64,000 bases of DNA from Zea mays (taxonomy: Eukaryota > Streptophyta > Magnoliopsida > Poales > Poaceae). Position numbers and translations under genes: made by a program. The stretch spans positions 174,994,923 through 175,058,922 of the forward strand of contig NC_050097.1 in assembly GCF_902167145.1 (NCBI RefSeq). Reading direction: 5' to 3'. Below the pieces are notes generated by a model that saw nothing but the letters and a program-made list of their open reading frames with translations, searched no databases and was not told the origin of the DNA. Of this stretch, positions 11,504 through 23,180 are shown in pieces; position 1 is the first letter of the stretch, and each line of letters begins with the position of its first letter.

Positions 11504-13236
11504 TTCTGTATAATTTTCTTTGATAAACTAAGAATTTTGGAGACGAAGTATATTGGGGCTTGCTTTTTGACTTGCCCTTCAAGCTTCTCTTGGACAAGTG
11601 CCGCACTTACCACTGAGTGCGAAGCTGCCACATATAACAACAGAGGAGCCCCTGGCGTTGGTGGAGTTAATGTCGTTAGGTCTATCAAATACTGCTTCAG
11701 CTCGTCGAAGGCTTTCTGCTGAACTGGTCCCCATTGAAAAACTTCGGCTGACTTCAGCACTTCAAAAAATGGTAAATTTCTCTCTACTGATCTAGATATG
11801 AATCGGTTCAGAGATGCAAGTCTTCCCGTCAGTCGCTGAGCCCCCTTCTTTGTGCTTGGTGGTTCCATTCGAAGAATAGCTTCGACTTTATTTGGATTAG
11901 CCTCAATCCCTTTTGTTGAAACTAGGCAACCAAGGAATTTCCCCTTCTTTACTCCGAAAACACACTTTTCTGGATTCAGCTTTAGACCGGCCTGTCTAAA
12001 ATTAGCGAAAGTCTCCTGCAGATCAGCAATGTGATTTTCTTGCTTCTTGCTTTTTACAATGATATCATCAACATAAGTTAGCACATTTCTGCCTATCTGA
12101 GAATGAAGAACCTTCGCTGCCATTCTGCTGAAGCTTCCTCTAGCATTCTTGAGCCCCTCAAGCATCCGAAGGTAACAATATGTTCCGCTAGGGGTTATGA
12201 AGCTGGTTTTTGGCTCAGCCTCCTTCTTCATCCAAATTTGATGATAGCCTGAATAACAATCCAGCAGACTCATAAGCTCTGATGAAGCTGCTGCATCAAC
12301 TAGGGAATCTATCCTTGGTAATGGAAACTCATCTTTCGGACAAGCCTTGTTGAGATCAGTAAAATCAATACACATCCTCCATTTGCCATTGGCCTTTTTT
12401 ACCATAACAGTGTTGGCTAACCATTCTGGGTATTTTACTTCTCTGATGACTCCGGCGCTGAGGAGTCTTTTCACTTCATTCCGAGCACCTTCAGCCTTGT
12501 CATCAGACATCTTCCGAAGCCTCTGCTTTCTGGGTCTGAAGGATGGATCAACATTGAGCGAGTGTTCAATAACATCCCTGTTGACTCCGCAAAGATCATT
12601 AGCTGACCATGCAAAAACATCTTTGTTGTTGAACAGGAACCTTATCAAGGTTTTCTCCTGTTCCTCGGACAGTTGAGATCCCAATAGCACCTTCTGCTCT
12701 GCTATGTCATCACATAAGAGCATGGGCTTCGGCTGATCCGCCGAAGCAGCTTTCTCTCTTCTGTACTTGTATTGCTCACAAGCTTCAGCTCCATCTATGT
12801 TATGAATTGCTTTTGAGTCTGTCCAGTTTCCTTTGTCCCTTCTGGCAGCTTCCTGACTTCCATGAATAGCAATGGGCCCTTGGTCCGAAGGTATCTTCAT
12901 GCAAAGATATGCTGGATGAAAAATTGCTTCAAAAGCATTGAGAGTACCACGACCAATGATTGCATTGTAAGGGTATTCCATGTCAACAATATCAAACACA
13001 ACTTGTTCAGTCCTTGTGTTGTTGATAAATCTGAAGGTTACTGGCATTGTGATCTTGCCAAGTGCTACAATCTGCCTTCCTCCGAAGCCACAAAGGGGGT
13101 GTGTGGCATCATGGATCTTGTCTTTGGGCTCTTGCATCTGTCTGAAGGCCTTAGCAAATATAATATCCGCTGCACTACTTGTATCGACCAAAACATTGTG
13201 GACCAGAAATCCTTTGATCACACAAGAGATAACCAT
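11476..13236 (-). pseudogene. Protease and reverse transcriptase of the nested Tat element
   Basis: A 586-codon frame on the minus strand. The aspartic protease is at residues about 1-110 (VLVDTSSAADIIF, where the usual Gly after Asp-Thr is Ser; the end motif is NAIIGRGTLNAF). Reverse transcriptase is at about 215-420 with KWRMCIDFTDLNKACP, LLDCYSGYHQI, and YVDDIIV holding the catalytic aspartates. RNase H starts at about 480-580 (APLLLYVAASHSV). It begins about 270 bp inside the 5' LTR, where Gag should be, and ends at a frameshift near 11500. Confidence 0.88.
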
Positions 13237-13504
13237 AGCATCATTGTGTGGGTAATCCTTGAGCTGAAGATCCTCTTGAGAGAAGGTAATCAGGATGTGA
13301 GACCATCTTGACTTGATGAAGGGTCCTTGTACCCCTACATGTTGTACTCTTCTCTATGCCTCCTTCTTCTGTTTCTTGTTAGCCGGCTCTGAGCATGAAC
13401 CGCCTGTTATCGGGAGCACAAGCTTCGGAGCTGAAGCAACTCCAGCTTTGAACAAAGCCATCAGCTCAGCAAGTGGATGTGAGTTCACCGGAGGTGGGCG
13501 CCAA
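13237..13504 (-). other. 5' leader joined directly to protease; Gag deleted
   Basis: On the minus strand, TTGGCGCCCACC just inside the LTR is the likely start of the primer-binding site. Only about 270 bp separate the LTR from the protease frame, where a full element has about 1.5-2 kb of leader and gag. A short Lys-rich stretch (KKQKK) followed by a stop may be the last remnant of Gag. A large internal deletion is inferred. Confidence 0.7.
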
Positions 13505-14117
13505 TGTTGGGGACTTGTTCTCAAATACTATGAATTAAGAACAAGGCAACACAAAAGAAGGTTAAATGGTTAATGACCTTCATCCTTCGAAACACTATTT
13601 CCCTTGGGATATAACGATCTTCGGACGAAGGCCATGAAGGACACACCTTCATCATTATGATATATGATAGTGATAATGAAAAACATATAAGATACAAAAG
13701 ATAGCGTAAACATTTATATATCATTATTAAATCATTTCTATTTTATTAACACGGAAAAAATAGAAAAGACATTAAATTACAAGTGTACCTTCGGCTTGAA
13801 TGAAAGCAAAAGTACAAGCGTGATGTATCCGTGATTACCGGATCGCGTGAACAATACCGGGATACTGTTCACCTATTTATAGGCACAGGATGCAACCTGC
13901 GCAAAATTACATTTATGTCCTTTACAATCAACTACAATAATGACACAAAACATCATGGGTCTTTAAGTCAATTCATCTTTAAGTCGGTTCGACCCTTCAT
14001 CTTGAGATTTGTCTTTGTGCCGAAGCTTTACAGATAATAGCTTCAGCGCTTGCTTCTGAGAAGACCTTTCGAAGGTGTTCTTTTGGGGATCTTCAGCTAC
14101 GAAGCATAGCCCCAACA
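13505..14117 (-). repeat. 5' LTR of the nested Tat element
   Basis: 613 bp, starts TGTTGGGG and ends CCCCAACA on the + strand, followed by target duplication CTTGC at 14118-14122. Confidence 0.93.
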
Positions 14118-15505
14118 CTTGCCATCCAAAGTCCCAACACTCAGGGTTTTTCTTTGCAGAATGGTTTGATCTATAAGCAACAGCAGTTGATGGTTGGGCA
14201 GAATGTGGGTTTACACATAATATTAATTTCAGCTTTCCACTCCTCAGTTGTTGGGGGCCATTCAGGTGTTATGGCAACTTATCAAAGACTTAAGAAACTC
14301 TTTTACTGGCCTAGGCAGAAGACAGATGTTGAAGTTTTTGTTAAACAATTTCAGACTTGCCAGCAGGCGAAACATGATAATTGTAAATATTCTGGACTTC
14401 TACAACCATTACCTATTCCTCAGCACAGTTGGCAAGATGTTTTTATGAATTTTGTTGAAGGGCTTCCCAAATCAAATGGGTACACAATTATATTGGTGGT
14501 AGTAGACAGGCTAACTAAATATGAACATTTTATTGCACTTAAACATCCTTATACAGCTCCTCAGATAGCCCAAGTTTTTTTCTCAAATTGTGAAGCTGCA
14601 TGGACTTCCCAGATCCATCGTCTCAGATAGAGACAGGGTTTTTACCAGCACTTTTTGGCAGGAGCTGTTCAAATTAACTGGCACTAAACTGCAATTGAGT
14701 TCAGCCTACCATCATCAGTCTGATGGACAGACTGAAAGAATCAATCAGTGCTTGGAGATGTTCTTGAGATGTTATGTACACCAAACCCCTTCCCAGTGGT
14801 CTAAATGGTTGAATTCTGCTGAACTTTGGTACAACTCAAGTTATCACTCATCCTTGAAGTGTTCTCCCTTCAAAGATCTATATGGAGTTGAACCCAATTA
14901 GGGTGTGCTACCTAGTATTGTCCTTTCCAACTCTTCTGACGCCCAAATCACACTGCAACAGCGTCAAGATTTCTTGGAAATGATCAAGTCCAATTTAGCA
15001 GCAGCACAAAGTCAAATGAAATATTATGATGATGCCAAGAGAACTCCCAAACAGTACAAAGTCGGTGATATGGTTTATCTTAAGCTACAACCCTTTGCCC
15101 AATCCTCAGTTTCTCACAGACCGTGTGCAAAGTTGTCCTTCAAATATTTTGGACCCTTTCAAATTGTGGAGAAAATGGGTTCTGCTACTTACAAACTACA
15201 ACTTCCAGCAACAGCGGCTATTCATCCTGTATTTCACGTTTCACAACTCAAACTTCATGTTCCAGATAATGTGCCAGTATTTGGGAATATTCCTGCTCCT
15301 GCATTTTCTGAAGACATTTCCCCAGTTCCTGAAACAATCCTGGATAGGCGCCTAGTCAGGAAGGGCTTCGCAGCTGTCGTTCAGATTCTAATCAAGTGGG
15401 CATGATTACCAGTGGAGATGGCTTCTTGGGAAGATTACAGTGTATTGCGTGATCGGTTTCCTCAAGCAACCATCTGGGGACCAGATGGTGTTTCAGGGGG
15501 GGTAT
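14118..15505 (+). pseudogene. Reina-like chromovirus: integrase and chromodomain (right half)
   Basis: This continues the element of 3718-4608 after the CTTGC duplication. The zinc-binding part (GGHSG, FQTCQQAK) has Phe in place of the first zinc cysteine. The core shows MNFVEGLP, where an Asp is usual at the Asn; then, after a frameshift near 14590, VSDRDRVF and GQTERIN. A stop lies at 14899-14901. From 14905 the C-terminal part (KVGDMVYLKL, GPFQIVEKMG, HPVFHVSQLK) is followed by a degenerate chromodomain with an extra stop near 15403. Chromodomains direct insertion to heterochromatin. It is dead several times over. Confidence 0.85.
15491..15505 (+). promoter_or_regulatory. Polypurine tract of the chromovirus
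   Basis: A run of G (CAGGGGGGGTA) directly precedes the LTR start TGTCAGG at 15506. Confidence 0.7.
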
Positions 15506-15779
15506 TGTCAGGAATAGAGATGCAGGCGACACCGATTGAGCAGGAATAGAGTGGGCTGTCAAGTGTTTTCTAATTCTGTTTTGTGATACTTACATGGGCC
15601 GTATTGGGCCGAGTTGTGTGGCCGGCTGTGTGTATAAAGTCGCGCTTGTACGGGGTTGAGACGGGCAGAGAAGAAAATACCAAATACCACTTACCTCTAT
15701 TTCTCTGAAATCTTCTTCTTCTTCTCTACCATCGCGTCTTCTCCGGTGATCACCGGATTTCTGTTCCTGGGTTGTGACA
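15506..15779 (+). repeat. 3' LTR of the Reina-like chromovirus
   Basis: 274 bp bounded by TGTCA...TGACA, directly after the polypurine tract. Its short length fits the Reina clade. The 5' LTR is beyond the left edge, so the target duplication could not be tested. Confidence 0.8.
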
Positions 15780-16554
15780 CAAAACCACATGTTCAAAACT
15801 TGGCATGTAATAATTCAACTAATTTGCGAGTAATAATCTTGGTTTTGACTGTGAATTGCTTCTACCAAATTTGTTTTGGGGTAATTTGTTTAAGATGTCA
15901 TGTAGTGCATTTTGCAAAATTATGGGATTCCTCTAGCAATTAGTGGAAGGAATTAGCCTATTGGCACTTCATATTTAACTGAAACCTTGCACTAGCAGCA
16001 TCAACTATTAGTACTACTTTGGTTAGTTTGTGATATTGGTAGGTCGTAGATTCACAAGCTACACATGCCACTTGTGAAGTATCAATGCTGATTCTACTGT
16101 TGCTGGCTATTGACTATGATAGACCAATGGATAAAGATGCACTTCTTACATTAAATTCCATATTTGTGTATTACAATGATTTTGCATGTTTCCTACTGTA
16201 GTTAGCTTATGCACTTTAAACCTAAGTCACAACTTACTAAACATAAGTATAGTGGCTGTATTACTGCTTGAGTCATGCAATTGAATTTAGTTGGTTTAAT
16301 CCCATTGCTACATACCATGTAGAACTAAAAACAGTCACTTATCCACTGTACTGAATCTATAAAACAATCTAGCACTAATATTAAATTAAATCAAATCTGG
16401 CGACAAGAGTTTAAGACACACATTTCCAAGTTTAAACTGAGTTGTCCCAAGAAGAAGTTAGAAGCTACTTTGACTTTGCTTCATAACACATCAGAGACTT
16501 GTTAGTTTATGAGAACATCCCTGATGTCCTAGAACTCTAAAAAGCAAAATTCCA
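15780..16554. other. AT-rich DNA without recognised genes
   Basis: No coding frame, terminal repeat or RNA gene could be recognised. It may be host sequence into which the chromovirus inserted or the body of an older copia element whose RNase H follows. Confidence 0.5.
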
Positions 16555-17170
16555 TTGCTCTATCTTCACCGCCGAGGCTGAGTACATTGCTATAGGCCAT
16601 TGTTGTGCACAATTACTTTGGATGAGGCAAACCCTCAAGGACTTTGGCTACAATTTGAGCAAAGTCTCACTCCTATGTGATAATGAGAGTGCGATGCGCA
16701 TGGCAAAAAATCCTGTTGATCATAGACACACAAAGCACATAGACATCAAGCACCACTTTTAGAGAGACCACTCACTTATAGACCATGTTAGTACCCATCC
16801 CTAGTTAGCCGATATCTTCACCAAGCCTTTGGATGAAAATAGATTTTGAGTTAAAGAGTGAGATATCTTAGATTCTCGAAACGTGGATTGAGATGTTGCA
16901 CACATTGCTTCTTTTGCTATACCTTTGATCATGTTGATTACTTACTGTTGGAGGACGGTCCAGCGTGCCACCAGACCAGTACTATAGACGACCCTGTGAA
17001 TTTTATGGTAAAATTCCTGAGACCTCGAAGTTCATTCGTACTACGGTTCGGTGCACAATCGAACAGACAGATACGCCAGGCTATCCAGCGCCTATGTCTT
17101 GGGCCTCTATGGGCTCGATCCGGTGTGCCACCGGAGTGGTCCAGTGAGGCCCAGAATAGCCCAACATAGG
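16555..17170 (+). pseudogene. Ty1/copia RNase H remnant
   Basis: The + strand encodes a degenerate copia RNase H C-terminus: TAEAEYIAIGHCCAQLLWMR, LLCDNESAMRMAKNP, HTKHIDIKHHF, LADIFTKPLDE. Stops are present after KHHF and twice more. The downstream part, with GGTGTGCCACCGGA-type text at 17117-17141, resembles the 3' untranslated region of Ji/Opie-type Sireviruses. No LTR was delimited. Confidence 0.75.
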
Positions 17171-18274
17171 GTATTTTGAGCCTATATTCTCCAATTTTTT
17201 TTGGTTTTCCATGTGAGCTTCCCTACGACTTAGACACACATAATTATCACATAATCCAATTGACTAAGTGTGGGAAACTCACCTCTTTCATAGATCTTCA
17301 GTAGAGTTCTTGAATTAGCTCAAACTAAGTCCAAAATGCACTTTTTGTTACAAAAGGGGTTAGGGGCCAAATGCAAGTGCTAGAAACATTGTAATAGACC
17401 TATGTGACATGTCTAAGGATGCAAACCTCACAGATTTACCAGTTTACTCCAAGTTGCACTTCCAGGCCCCTGTTTCAGCTCTTTTGGACTTGAAACCTTA
17501 AATGGCCTTTTAGTGGACCTGTGCTCAAACTCATGCCAAACTAGTTAGTCCAAATTGGTGTGTTAGACACTTAATCACCAAAATATGTAGAAATGACTAT
17601 CTAGCACATTTCCCTTTCAAGAAGAGGGGGTGAGTGAGGGTAGGTTAGAGAGAAAGGGGAGAAGGGAATCTAGGGTGGTTTCTGGTGCACCGTGCCCGAG
17701 CGGGGCTCATAGAGGCGAGAAGGATGGCAGAGCTCCAACGACATCGACGAAATGGACTTGCGGTGGTGGCTCTATAGGCGCGTGAAGTAGGGAAAATGGG
17801 CACGAGAGTGGTGCGAGTGAGGAGCAGGGGTCTGCGCGAGATCTAGGGTCTCTGTTTTAAAGCCCGGGTGACATGCGGGGAGCGGGGGCTCGTGGGGGAG
17901 TGAGTGGTGGTTGTCCATGGGGAGCGTGCGACATGAACGTGAGGTAGGATAGGAGGTTGAGGAAGAGAGAGTGGATGGGTGGGCTCAGAGCGTCAGCGGG
18001 ACGGTGCAGGCATGCGGGCATCGATGCCGATAGGCAGGGCCTAGTTGGTAGCGAGGGCAAGGAGTGAAGCGTGCTGGCGACCGAGATGTGGACCGAGCAG
18101 GAAATGGCCCTAAAGGCCGCATGAGGGGAGAGGGAAATGTGAGGGCCTAGTTGTGCACATGAAATTCATCTAAGTATATATAACTATGCAAATAAAAATA
18201 TTATATAAATCATAAAACAAATGCAAATTACATAGTTTATAAACTATAAATAAAAATAATTTAGTTCATAAAAC
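17171..18274. other. No recognised gene; GC-rich patch at 17690-18130
   Basis: A short open frame on the minus strand at 17857-18060 is low-complexity and Pro/Ser-rich and has no recognisable domain. The GC-rich patch is flanked by AT-rich sequence and may be a captured gene fragment. Confidence 0.4.
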
Positions 18275-19262
18275 ATTTTTTCTCGAAACACGCAGGAGAG
18301 CTGCGTATTAATATATTAAGAAAGAGAAAGAGATCTAAGAACAGACCGGGTACAATCGACTCCTTACGGAGGTCGAAAACACAAGTACAAAAACACACTC
18401 ATCTAAGGCACAACAAACAGGCCACCGCTAGTCTTAAGGCCAAATGCCCCTAAGACCTCTAGCCCCAGCCATACCCCCACAGCGTTGCATCCTCCTGGAT
18501 GTGTTGCAGGACATCTCTGGTACTCGGGGATGCTCCATCGAAGACACAAGTGTTCCGATCCTTCCAAAGCCACCAAGCCACAAGGATTACCATCGTGTTA
18601 AAACCTTTTTTCTTCTCTTTGGATACCTGGCCTTCGGCATTTCTCCACCAATCTTGGAAAATCATGTCCTCAGGCCCAAGCGCCAGGTATTGCAGCCCCA
18701 CTTTACACAACACCTGCCACCAAATGTTTCTAGAGAACACATAGGAGAGCAAAATATGTTGGACTGTTTCTTCGTGTTAATCGCAAAAGAGGCATTTGTC
18801 ATGATGATCCATACCTCATCGGGCCAATCTGTCAGCCGTCCAGCACCGATTGAGTGATCTAGCCAAATGAAAAAATTTACATTTTGGAGGAGCCCAACTC
18901 TTCCAAATTCTTTTAGCTGGTTCAAAGGATGTTGTACCGGTCCAAAATCTGTTATAAGCCGTCTTAGAGGAATAGAAGCCAGAAGCGCAAGGCACCCAAA
19001 GGTGGACATCAGGAACTTCTGTCTGTAAATGAACATCTTGAATCAGGTCCAAAACAAGAAGGAACTCCCAGATGACAAGAGCAGTCAGACTCCTAGAGAT
19101 ATCCTGAACCCAGCTGTTATCAGCAAGAGCCTCCTGCACCGTGCGGCCTGTCCTGACCCTCCTTGGAATACGACTGATCAGGTACGGGGCAAAAACTACA
19201 ATAGACTGCCCTTGAATCCATCTATTTGTCCAAAAGAGGGTTGTAGCACCATCCCCCACAGA
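18275..19262 (-). pseudogene. LINE (L1-type) 3' end: reverse-transcriptase zinc-binding domain
   Basis: The minus strand shows the region found downstream of plant LINE reverse transcriptases: GDGATTLFWTNRWIQG, WVPCASGFYSSKTAY, IWKSWAPPKCKFFHLA, then after frameshifts VQHILLSCVFSRNIWW and AWWLWKDRNTCVFDG. This is the zf-RVT-type module. The frame is split into three pieces. A short A-run on the minus strand (TTTTTT at 18275-18282 of the + strand) would be the poly(A) end. The copy is 5'-truncated, as is usual for LINEs, and sits inside the AT-rich DNA that also carries the PIF remnant. Confidence 0.75.
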
Positions 19263-19960
19263 AAAGTGAACCGAGACCTTGAAGAGACTTTCAGCATTGG
19301 AATGTACTTTTATGTCGAACTAAAAAACTTAATATGTAAAAATAAACGTTACATAATTCATAATTTTTAATGATTTTTAATAAATTTTGGATTTTTTTAC
19401 TTTTTTGGATTTTTACTTTTTGGTTTTAAATTTTTTTACATCTCGCGATCCATACTAGAAACCGGTGGTCACTGTCCTCGTTAACTGGCCAACCTAATTG
19501 ACACTTGTTGTCACCGACGCAGTTGATGCCGATCCACGTTGGCACCAGTGTAAAGCTGGTTCCAACCCTTCCAGGCTATATCTATCGTCGCGTTACTATC
19601 AACCGGTCTGTATCTACTAGCATCAGTCACTCAGTCCTTATCTACCACAACTTTCTTAACTTTTTGGTGCACATTCTTTAATGTCAGCATACATTCATAG
19701 AAAAAATTGTCAAACATATAAACAAACGGATAAAAATTATGTAGTTCATAAAGAGAATAAAAAATACATTACTTAAAAACACTACACAATACATAGGTCA
19801 AATTACAATAAAAATTACACAATGCACAAAACATAAAACTTGCATTATTTGATTTTTTTACATAACTAATAAAAATAAAATCTAATTCTTGTGGTGTAGA
19901 TCTCAATTATGCTCTATTAAATCATTTTTTAGCTAATCATCCACCAGACATGTATGGAGT
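19263..19960. other. AT-rich DNA between LINE and PIF/Harbinger remnants
   Basis: Contains repeated text of the type CATAAAAC/ACACAATACAT. The block 18175-18270, on the other side of the LINE, has similar AT-rich text, so the LINE probably split one older element. No gene seen. Confidence 0.45.
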
Positions 19961-19964
19961 GCGG

Positions 19965-20363
19965 CTACACACTGAAGGATGGCTGCAAGTCCCATCTTTG
20001 CTTCGGGGGTGACCATTGGTGCTGAATGAAGGACTCAACTGTCTCATAGTCATCCAGACCACATGATCTTCCACGCTCATCCTCAATCATCGTATGTAGA
20101 ATGATACATGCACACATGATCACACTAAATACATGGTGGAAAACAGTAACATGGGTTGCGAGAATATAAAATCGAGCTTGAGCATCCCAAATGACCTCTC
20201 CACGTCCTTCCATGCACCCTCCAGGCAAGCAGCAAACATCCGTTGCTTCGGAGTTTGTGGGAGCAAAATGATCTTCACGGACATTCGACATCGAGGGTAG
20301 ATGCCATTAGCGAGGTAGTACGCCTGGTTGTACTCGTGACCATTGACCATGAAGTTCATGTTT
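19965..20363 (-). pseudogene. PIF/Harbinger transposase fragment
   Basis: The minus strand encodes the C-terminal half of a DDE_Tnp_4-type nuclease: FMVNGHEYNQAYYLANGIYP, VKIILLPQTPKQRMFA, EGAWKDVERSFGMLK, then with a frameshift CACIILHTMIEDERG. These match the plant PIF/ALP1-like transposase pattern, including the conserved Glu region. The N-terminal half with the first Asp is missing and the frame is shifted near 20160. It is about 130 codons where the full protein has about 400. Confidence 0.8.
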
Positions 20364-20467
20364 GGAGCATGATGCTCTTTTTCACCCGTTCGAAGCTTCC
20401 TTTCTTTGGCTTTGTATGGATCTTATGCATATTTACGCTTTAGCTTTGATTTAGGTCCTTATCCTAA

Positions 20468-20670
20468 GGCCTTGTTCCAAACCTCTAAAACTAATAGTTA
20501 GCAACTAAAATTTCCTAAAAGTTTTAAAACAGGTCAGCTAATCGACTAGCTAATTGTTAGCTATATATACTCCAAATAGCCATTAGTTGTTAGCTGGTCT
20601 AACCTTGCTAAAACCAGCTAACGACTCATTAGCTAACTATCAATTAGATGTAGAGGTTTGGAACCGGGCC
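20468..20670. mobile_element. Tourist-like MITE (PIF/Harbinger family)
   Basis: A 203-bp element with terminal inverted repeats GGCCTTGTTCCAAACCTCT and AGAGGTTTGGAACCGGGCC (17 of 19 matching), flanked by TAA on both sides (20465-20467 and 20671-20673). TAA duplication and GGCC ends are diagnostic for Tourist. It is non-coding, and internal AGCTAA/TTAGCT inverted motifs suggest it folds. Confidence 0.88.
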
Positions 20671-20828
20671 TAAGAATGTCCGAAAAATGGTCTTTGTTAT
20701 TATAGGCCTTCATCTAGAGATCTTCTAACCAGCAAGTCCATTCAGTGGGTCCGATGGATGGCCATGAAGCTATACTTCATTGGGTTGGAGCATGATGCTC
20801 TTTGGTCCACTTGGTCCAGGGCCTACTT

Positions 20829-21398
20829 TGTTAGGGTACTTTGTTGTTTGATGCCGTGCTAGTAACTCAACGTCGTCACCAAGTAATTTTTTGTATGCAC
20901 AACCGAGTGAGCGCATGAGTTGTTTGGCTTTGTATGTTGGATGTGTCCTCTACAGTCGGTTAATAGAGACCGGAATGGATTTAATCTAACTAATCGTCTC
21001 TTTAATCGGGTCCTTAATTGGGAGAGCCCACGCCAATCTAGTTTTGAGCCCTCGAGCACACGGCGCTATAAATATAGGACTAAGGGGTAGCAGGAAACAC
21101 TAACGCTAGTACCTCGTCTCAAAACCCTAATCCCCACAGAGGCCCCCATCGCCTAAGCGTCAGAGTGTCTGGAAGCGTGACAACCGTTAGCGGCTCGAAT
21201 CCCGATGCCTGCTGCTTCTTTGCAGGGCAACGGTATGAAGACGATAACAGCGACAATTGTCCAACAACAACAACAAAGGTTTGTTTCTCTATTCCTCTCA
21301 GTAAAATAGATCTAATCATCATTGAGGTTTTCTTTTCCAGTTATGTATTGGTATTCTAGGGAGTTAGAAATCGATCCTATCCACCATAGAGTCTAACA
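20829..21398 (+). repeat. Candidate solo LTR
   Basis: TGTTAG at the left and CTAACA at the right form a 6-bp inverted pair around 570 bp. A TATA box (TATAAATATA) at about 21065 lies in the second half, as in LTRs. The flanking 5-mers (TACTT and TCGTA) do not match, so the boundaries or the call may be wrong. It lies just upstream of the jacalin pseudogene. Confidence 0.35.
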
Positions 21399-21765
21399 TC
21401 GTAATCACCCTGACACAAGACAACATTATTATTGACCAAAACCACACTGACACAACACAGCACCAAAACCAGTAGGAATTGAAACGAAATTATCACCCTG
21501 AATCCGCAGTCAAGCTGGCGGACCTTGCAGCGGGCTTCTCATCACATATAGGCGCAACTCGCAATCGCAGGGTCTCCAATGGACATCACCGAAACATCCA
21601 AGCATTTGGAAAGCATCACCGTTTGCACCGGCGTGGCCGTGCACTCGATTGCATTCTCCTACGTTGACTATGCTGGCGAAAAGCATTCTACTGGTCGCTG
21701 GGGCTGGGGTGGTTCCGGTGGACAACCTGAGACTGTAAGTCAATGCATGTATGCATTAAATTGTA

Positions 21766-21848
<83 letters not shown>
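21766..21848. repeat. (AT)n microsatellite
   Basis: About 40 uninterrupted AT units, directly abutting the CTAG-side end of the Helitron at 21846. AT dinucleotides are the known Helitron target. Confidence 0.95.
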
Positions 21849-21851
<3 letters not shown>

Positions 21852-22878
21852 GGTTGTCCGTGCGTTGCGACGGCTGATAATAATACCCACGTAAACTATC
21901 CACCAAAAAGATCTTAATATTTTTTATTGACTGTCTCCGCTCTTTGTATAATTTTTTTTGATTTGGCTAACTGATGTTATTGTTTACTCCATGCAATATA
22001 TCTTGGTATAACACGACCAATGAAGTGAGCGATTAAAAGAGAGTTCACAACGACTGACTGAACGATTAGAGATTATAAAATGGTATAATTTCACCATACA
22101 GAGACCAAATAAGAGAAAGTTTGTGAGCTCAAGTTTCTAAAATAAGTCACATGGTCAAACTGATAAAAAGATAGATCAAAATATGGAGTGATTGCTAAAG
22201 TCATGCATCAATAAAAACTGGATGCGCTCCATATAAATTATGCTACTTCGTAGCAATTACTAACGTTTAAAACCAACAAATAACCTTTTATTTTACTGTT
22301 AGTGTGACAAATCATTGTTGCTGCATCCAATTCAGCAATCTCAAATACCATGTAGTCCATTGCGCCAATGTGGTTTCAGAAACGACCTAGTGCTTGCAAG
22401 AGCCAAGAACGTTGTGCTGTGCTTGGCTGTAGCCTCGGCCCGTAGTGCTGGCCTGGCCCGACACGATTATATTTTTTTTATTTTACAAAAAAATGTATAT
22501 ACATATATACAACTTATATTCAATATTAAAAATATCTGAGCATGATGTTCTACTGGTTAGGCAGCTTCACTCAATGTCTCTCGCCCTTCTTCCATTAGGG
22601 CATGGATTGGAACCCCACCTCCTGCACTGTTTTTTTAATATTTTTCGCTGATTTAATTAAATGGGCCAATGGGCTAACAGACTGGTCCGACACAGTCAGC
22701 AGGCCAGCATGATGTGTCTAGGCCATAGTTGTGGTCCGCGTGCGTCTGGCCCGTGCCGAACCGCCGTTTGGCCATCTATAGACGTGCAGCGGATTAATTT
22801 GAAATAACTGTGAGGGGTTATTTGTAAAAAATGATGCGGTACGACCATTGAAACTGGTGCTTTAAGTATATATAGTTT
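21846..22878 (-). mobile_element. Non-autonomous Helitron, older copy
   Basis: It aligns along its length with 58915-59946. On the minus strand its 3' end reads CGTCGCAACGCACGGACAA followed by CCGACTAT; the terminal CTAG has become CTAT next to the AT repeat. The 5' end at about 22878 is degenerate. Internally a segment at about 22535-22630 has a tRNA-like A-box/B-box look (ACTGGTTAGGCAG...GGATTGGAACCCC). No helicase gene. It lies in the jacalin pseudogene intron. Confidence 0.82.
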
Positions 22879-23180
22879 ATGTATTTAGAGCCCTGGGCTC
22901 TTTTTAACTACAGGAAGCCCCGACCACCCGTTCGGTTGACCAGACGACCATCCGATCCACCCACTATAATGTTTACGCTTAGTTATACACAAGTTTACGC
23001 TCATGTATCATTGTATAAAATCAACCGCTCTACCTGGCCTTCCACGCGATGGTTGAGACTAGGGTTTCAGAGGCGGCGGTTGCGCGACACGAGCGAGGGC
23101 GGCGGACAAGCGTCCCATAGACGAGATCCATGGCGATCGCCTCCCTGTCATCGTTCCAGAGGTGCCTCCTAGCCCAGATC

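Larger units (their letters stand above)
4609..14117 (-). mobile_element. Tat-lineage Ty3/gypsy retrotransposon, gag-less, with antisense extra gene
   Basis: Two 613-bp LTRs in direct orientation (4609-5221 and 13505-14117), TGTTGG...CCAACA ends and a CTTGC target duplication define a 9.5-kb element. The pol genes are on the minus strand, so the 5' LTR is the right-hand one. Order on the minus strand: LTR, leader, protease, reverse transcriptase, RNase H, a second archaeal-type RNase H, integrase, a spacer with an oppositely oriented gene, polypurine tract, LTR. The double RNase H is a known mark of the Tat/Ogre lineage. Gag is missing and pol carries frameshifts, so it is non-autonomous. I count about 16 differences between the LTRs (about 2.6%), which would date the insertion to roughly one million years at commonly used grass rates. 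Confidence 0.92.

Noticed and set aside
20829..21398. Solo LTR presented as a firm call
   Set aside because: Kept only as a low-confidence candidate because the flanking 5-mers do not match and no second copy is in the window.
21579..21917. 112-codon frame running from the jacalin exon into (YI)n
   Set aside because: The part after the donor GTAAGT at 21735 is the AT microsatellite translated; the exon ends at 21734.
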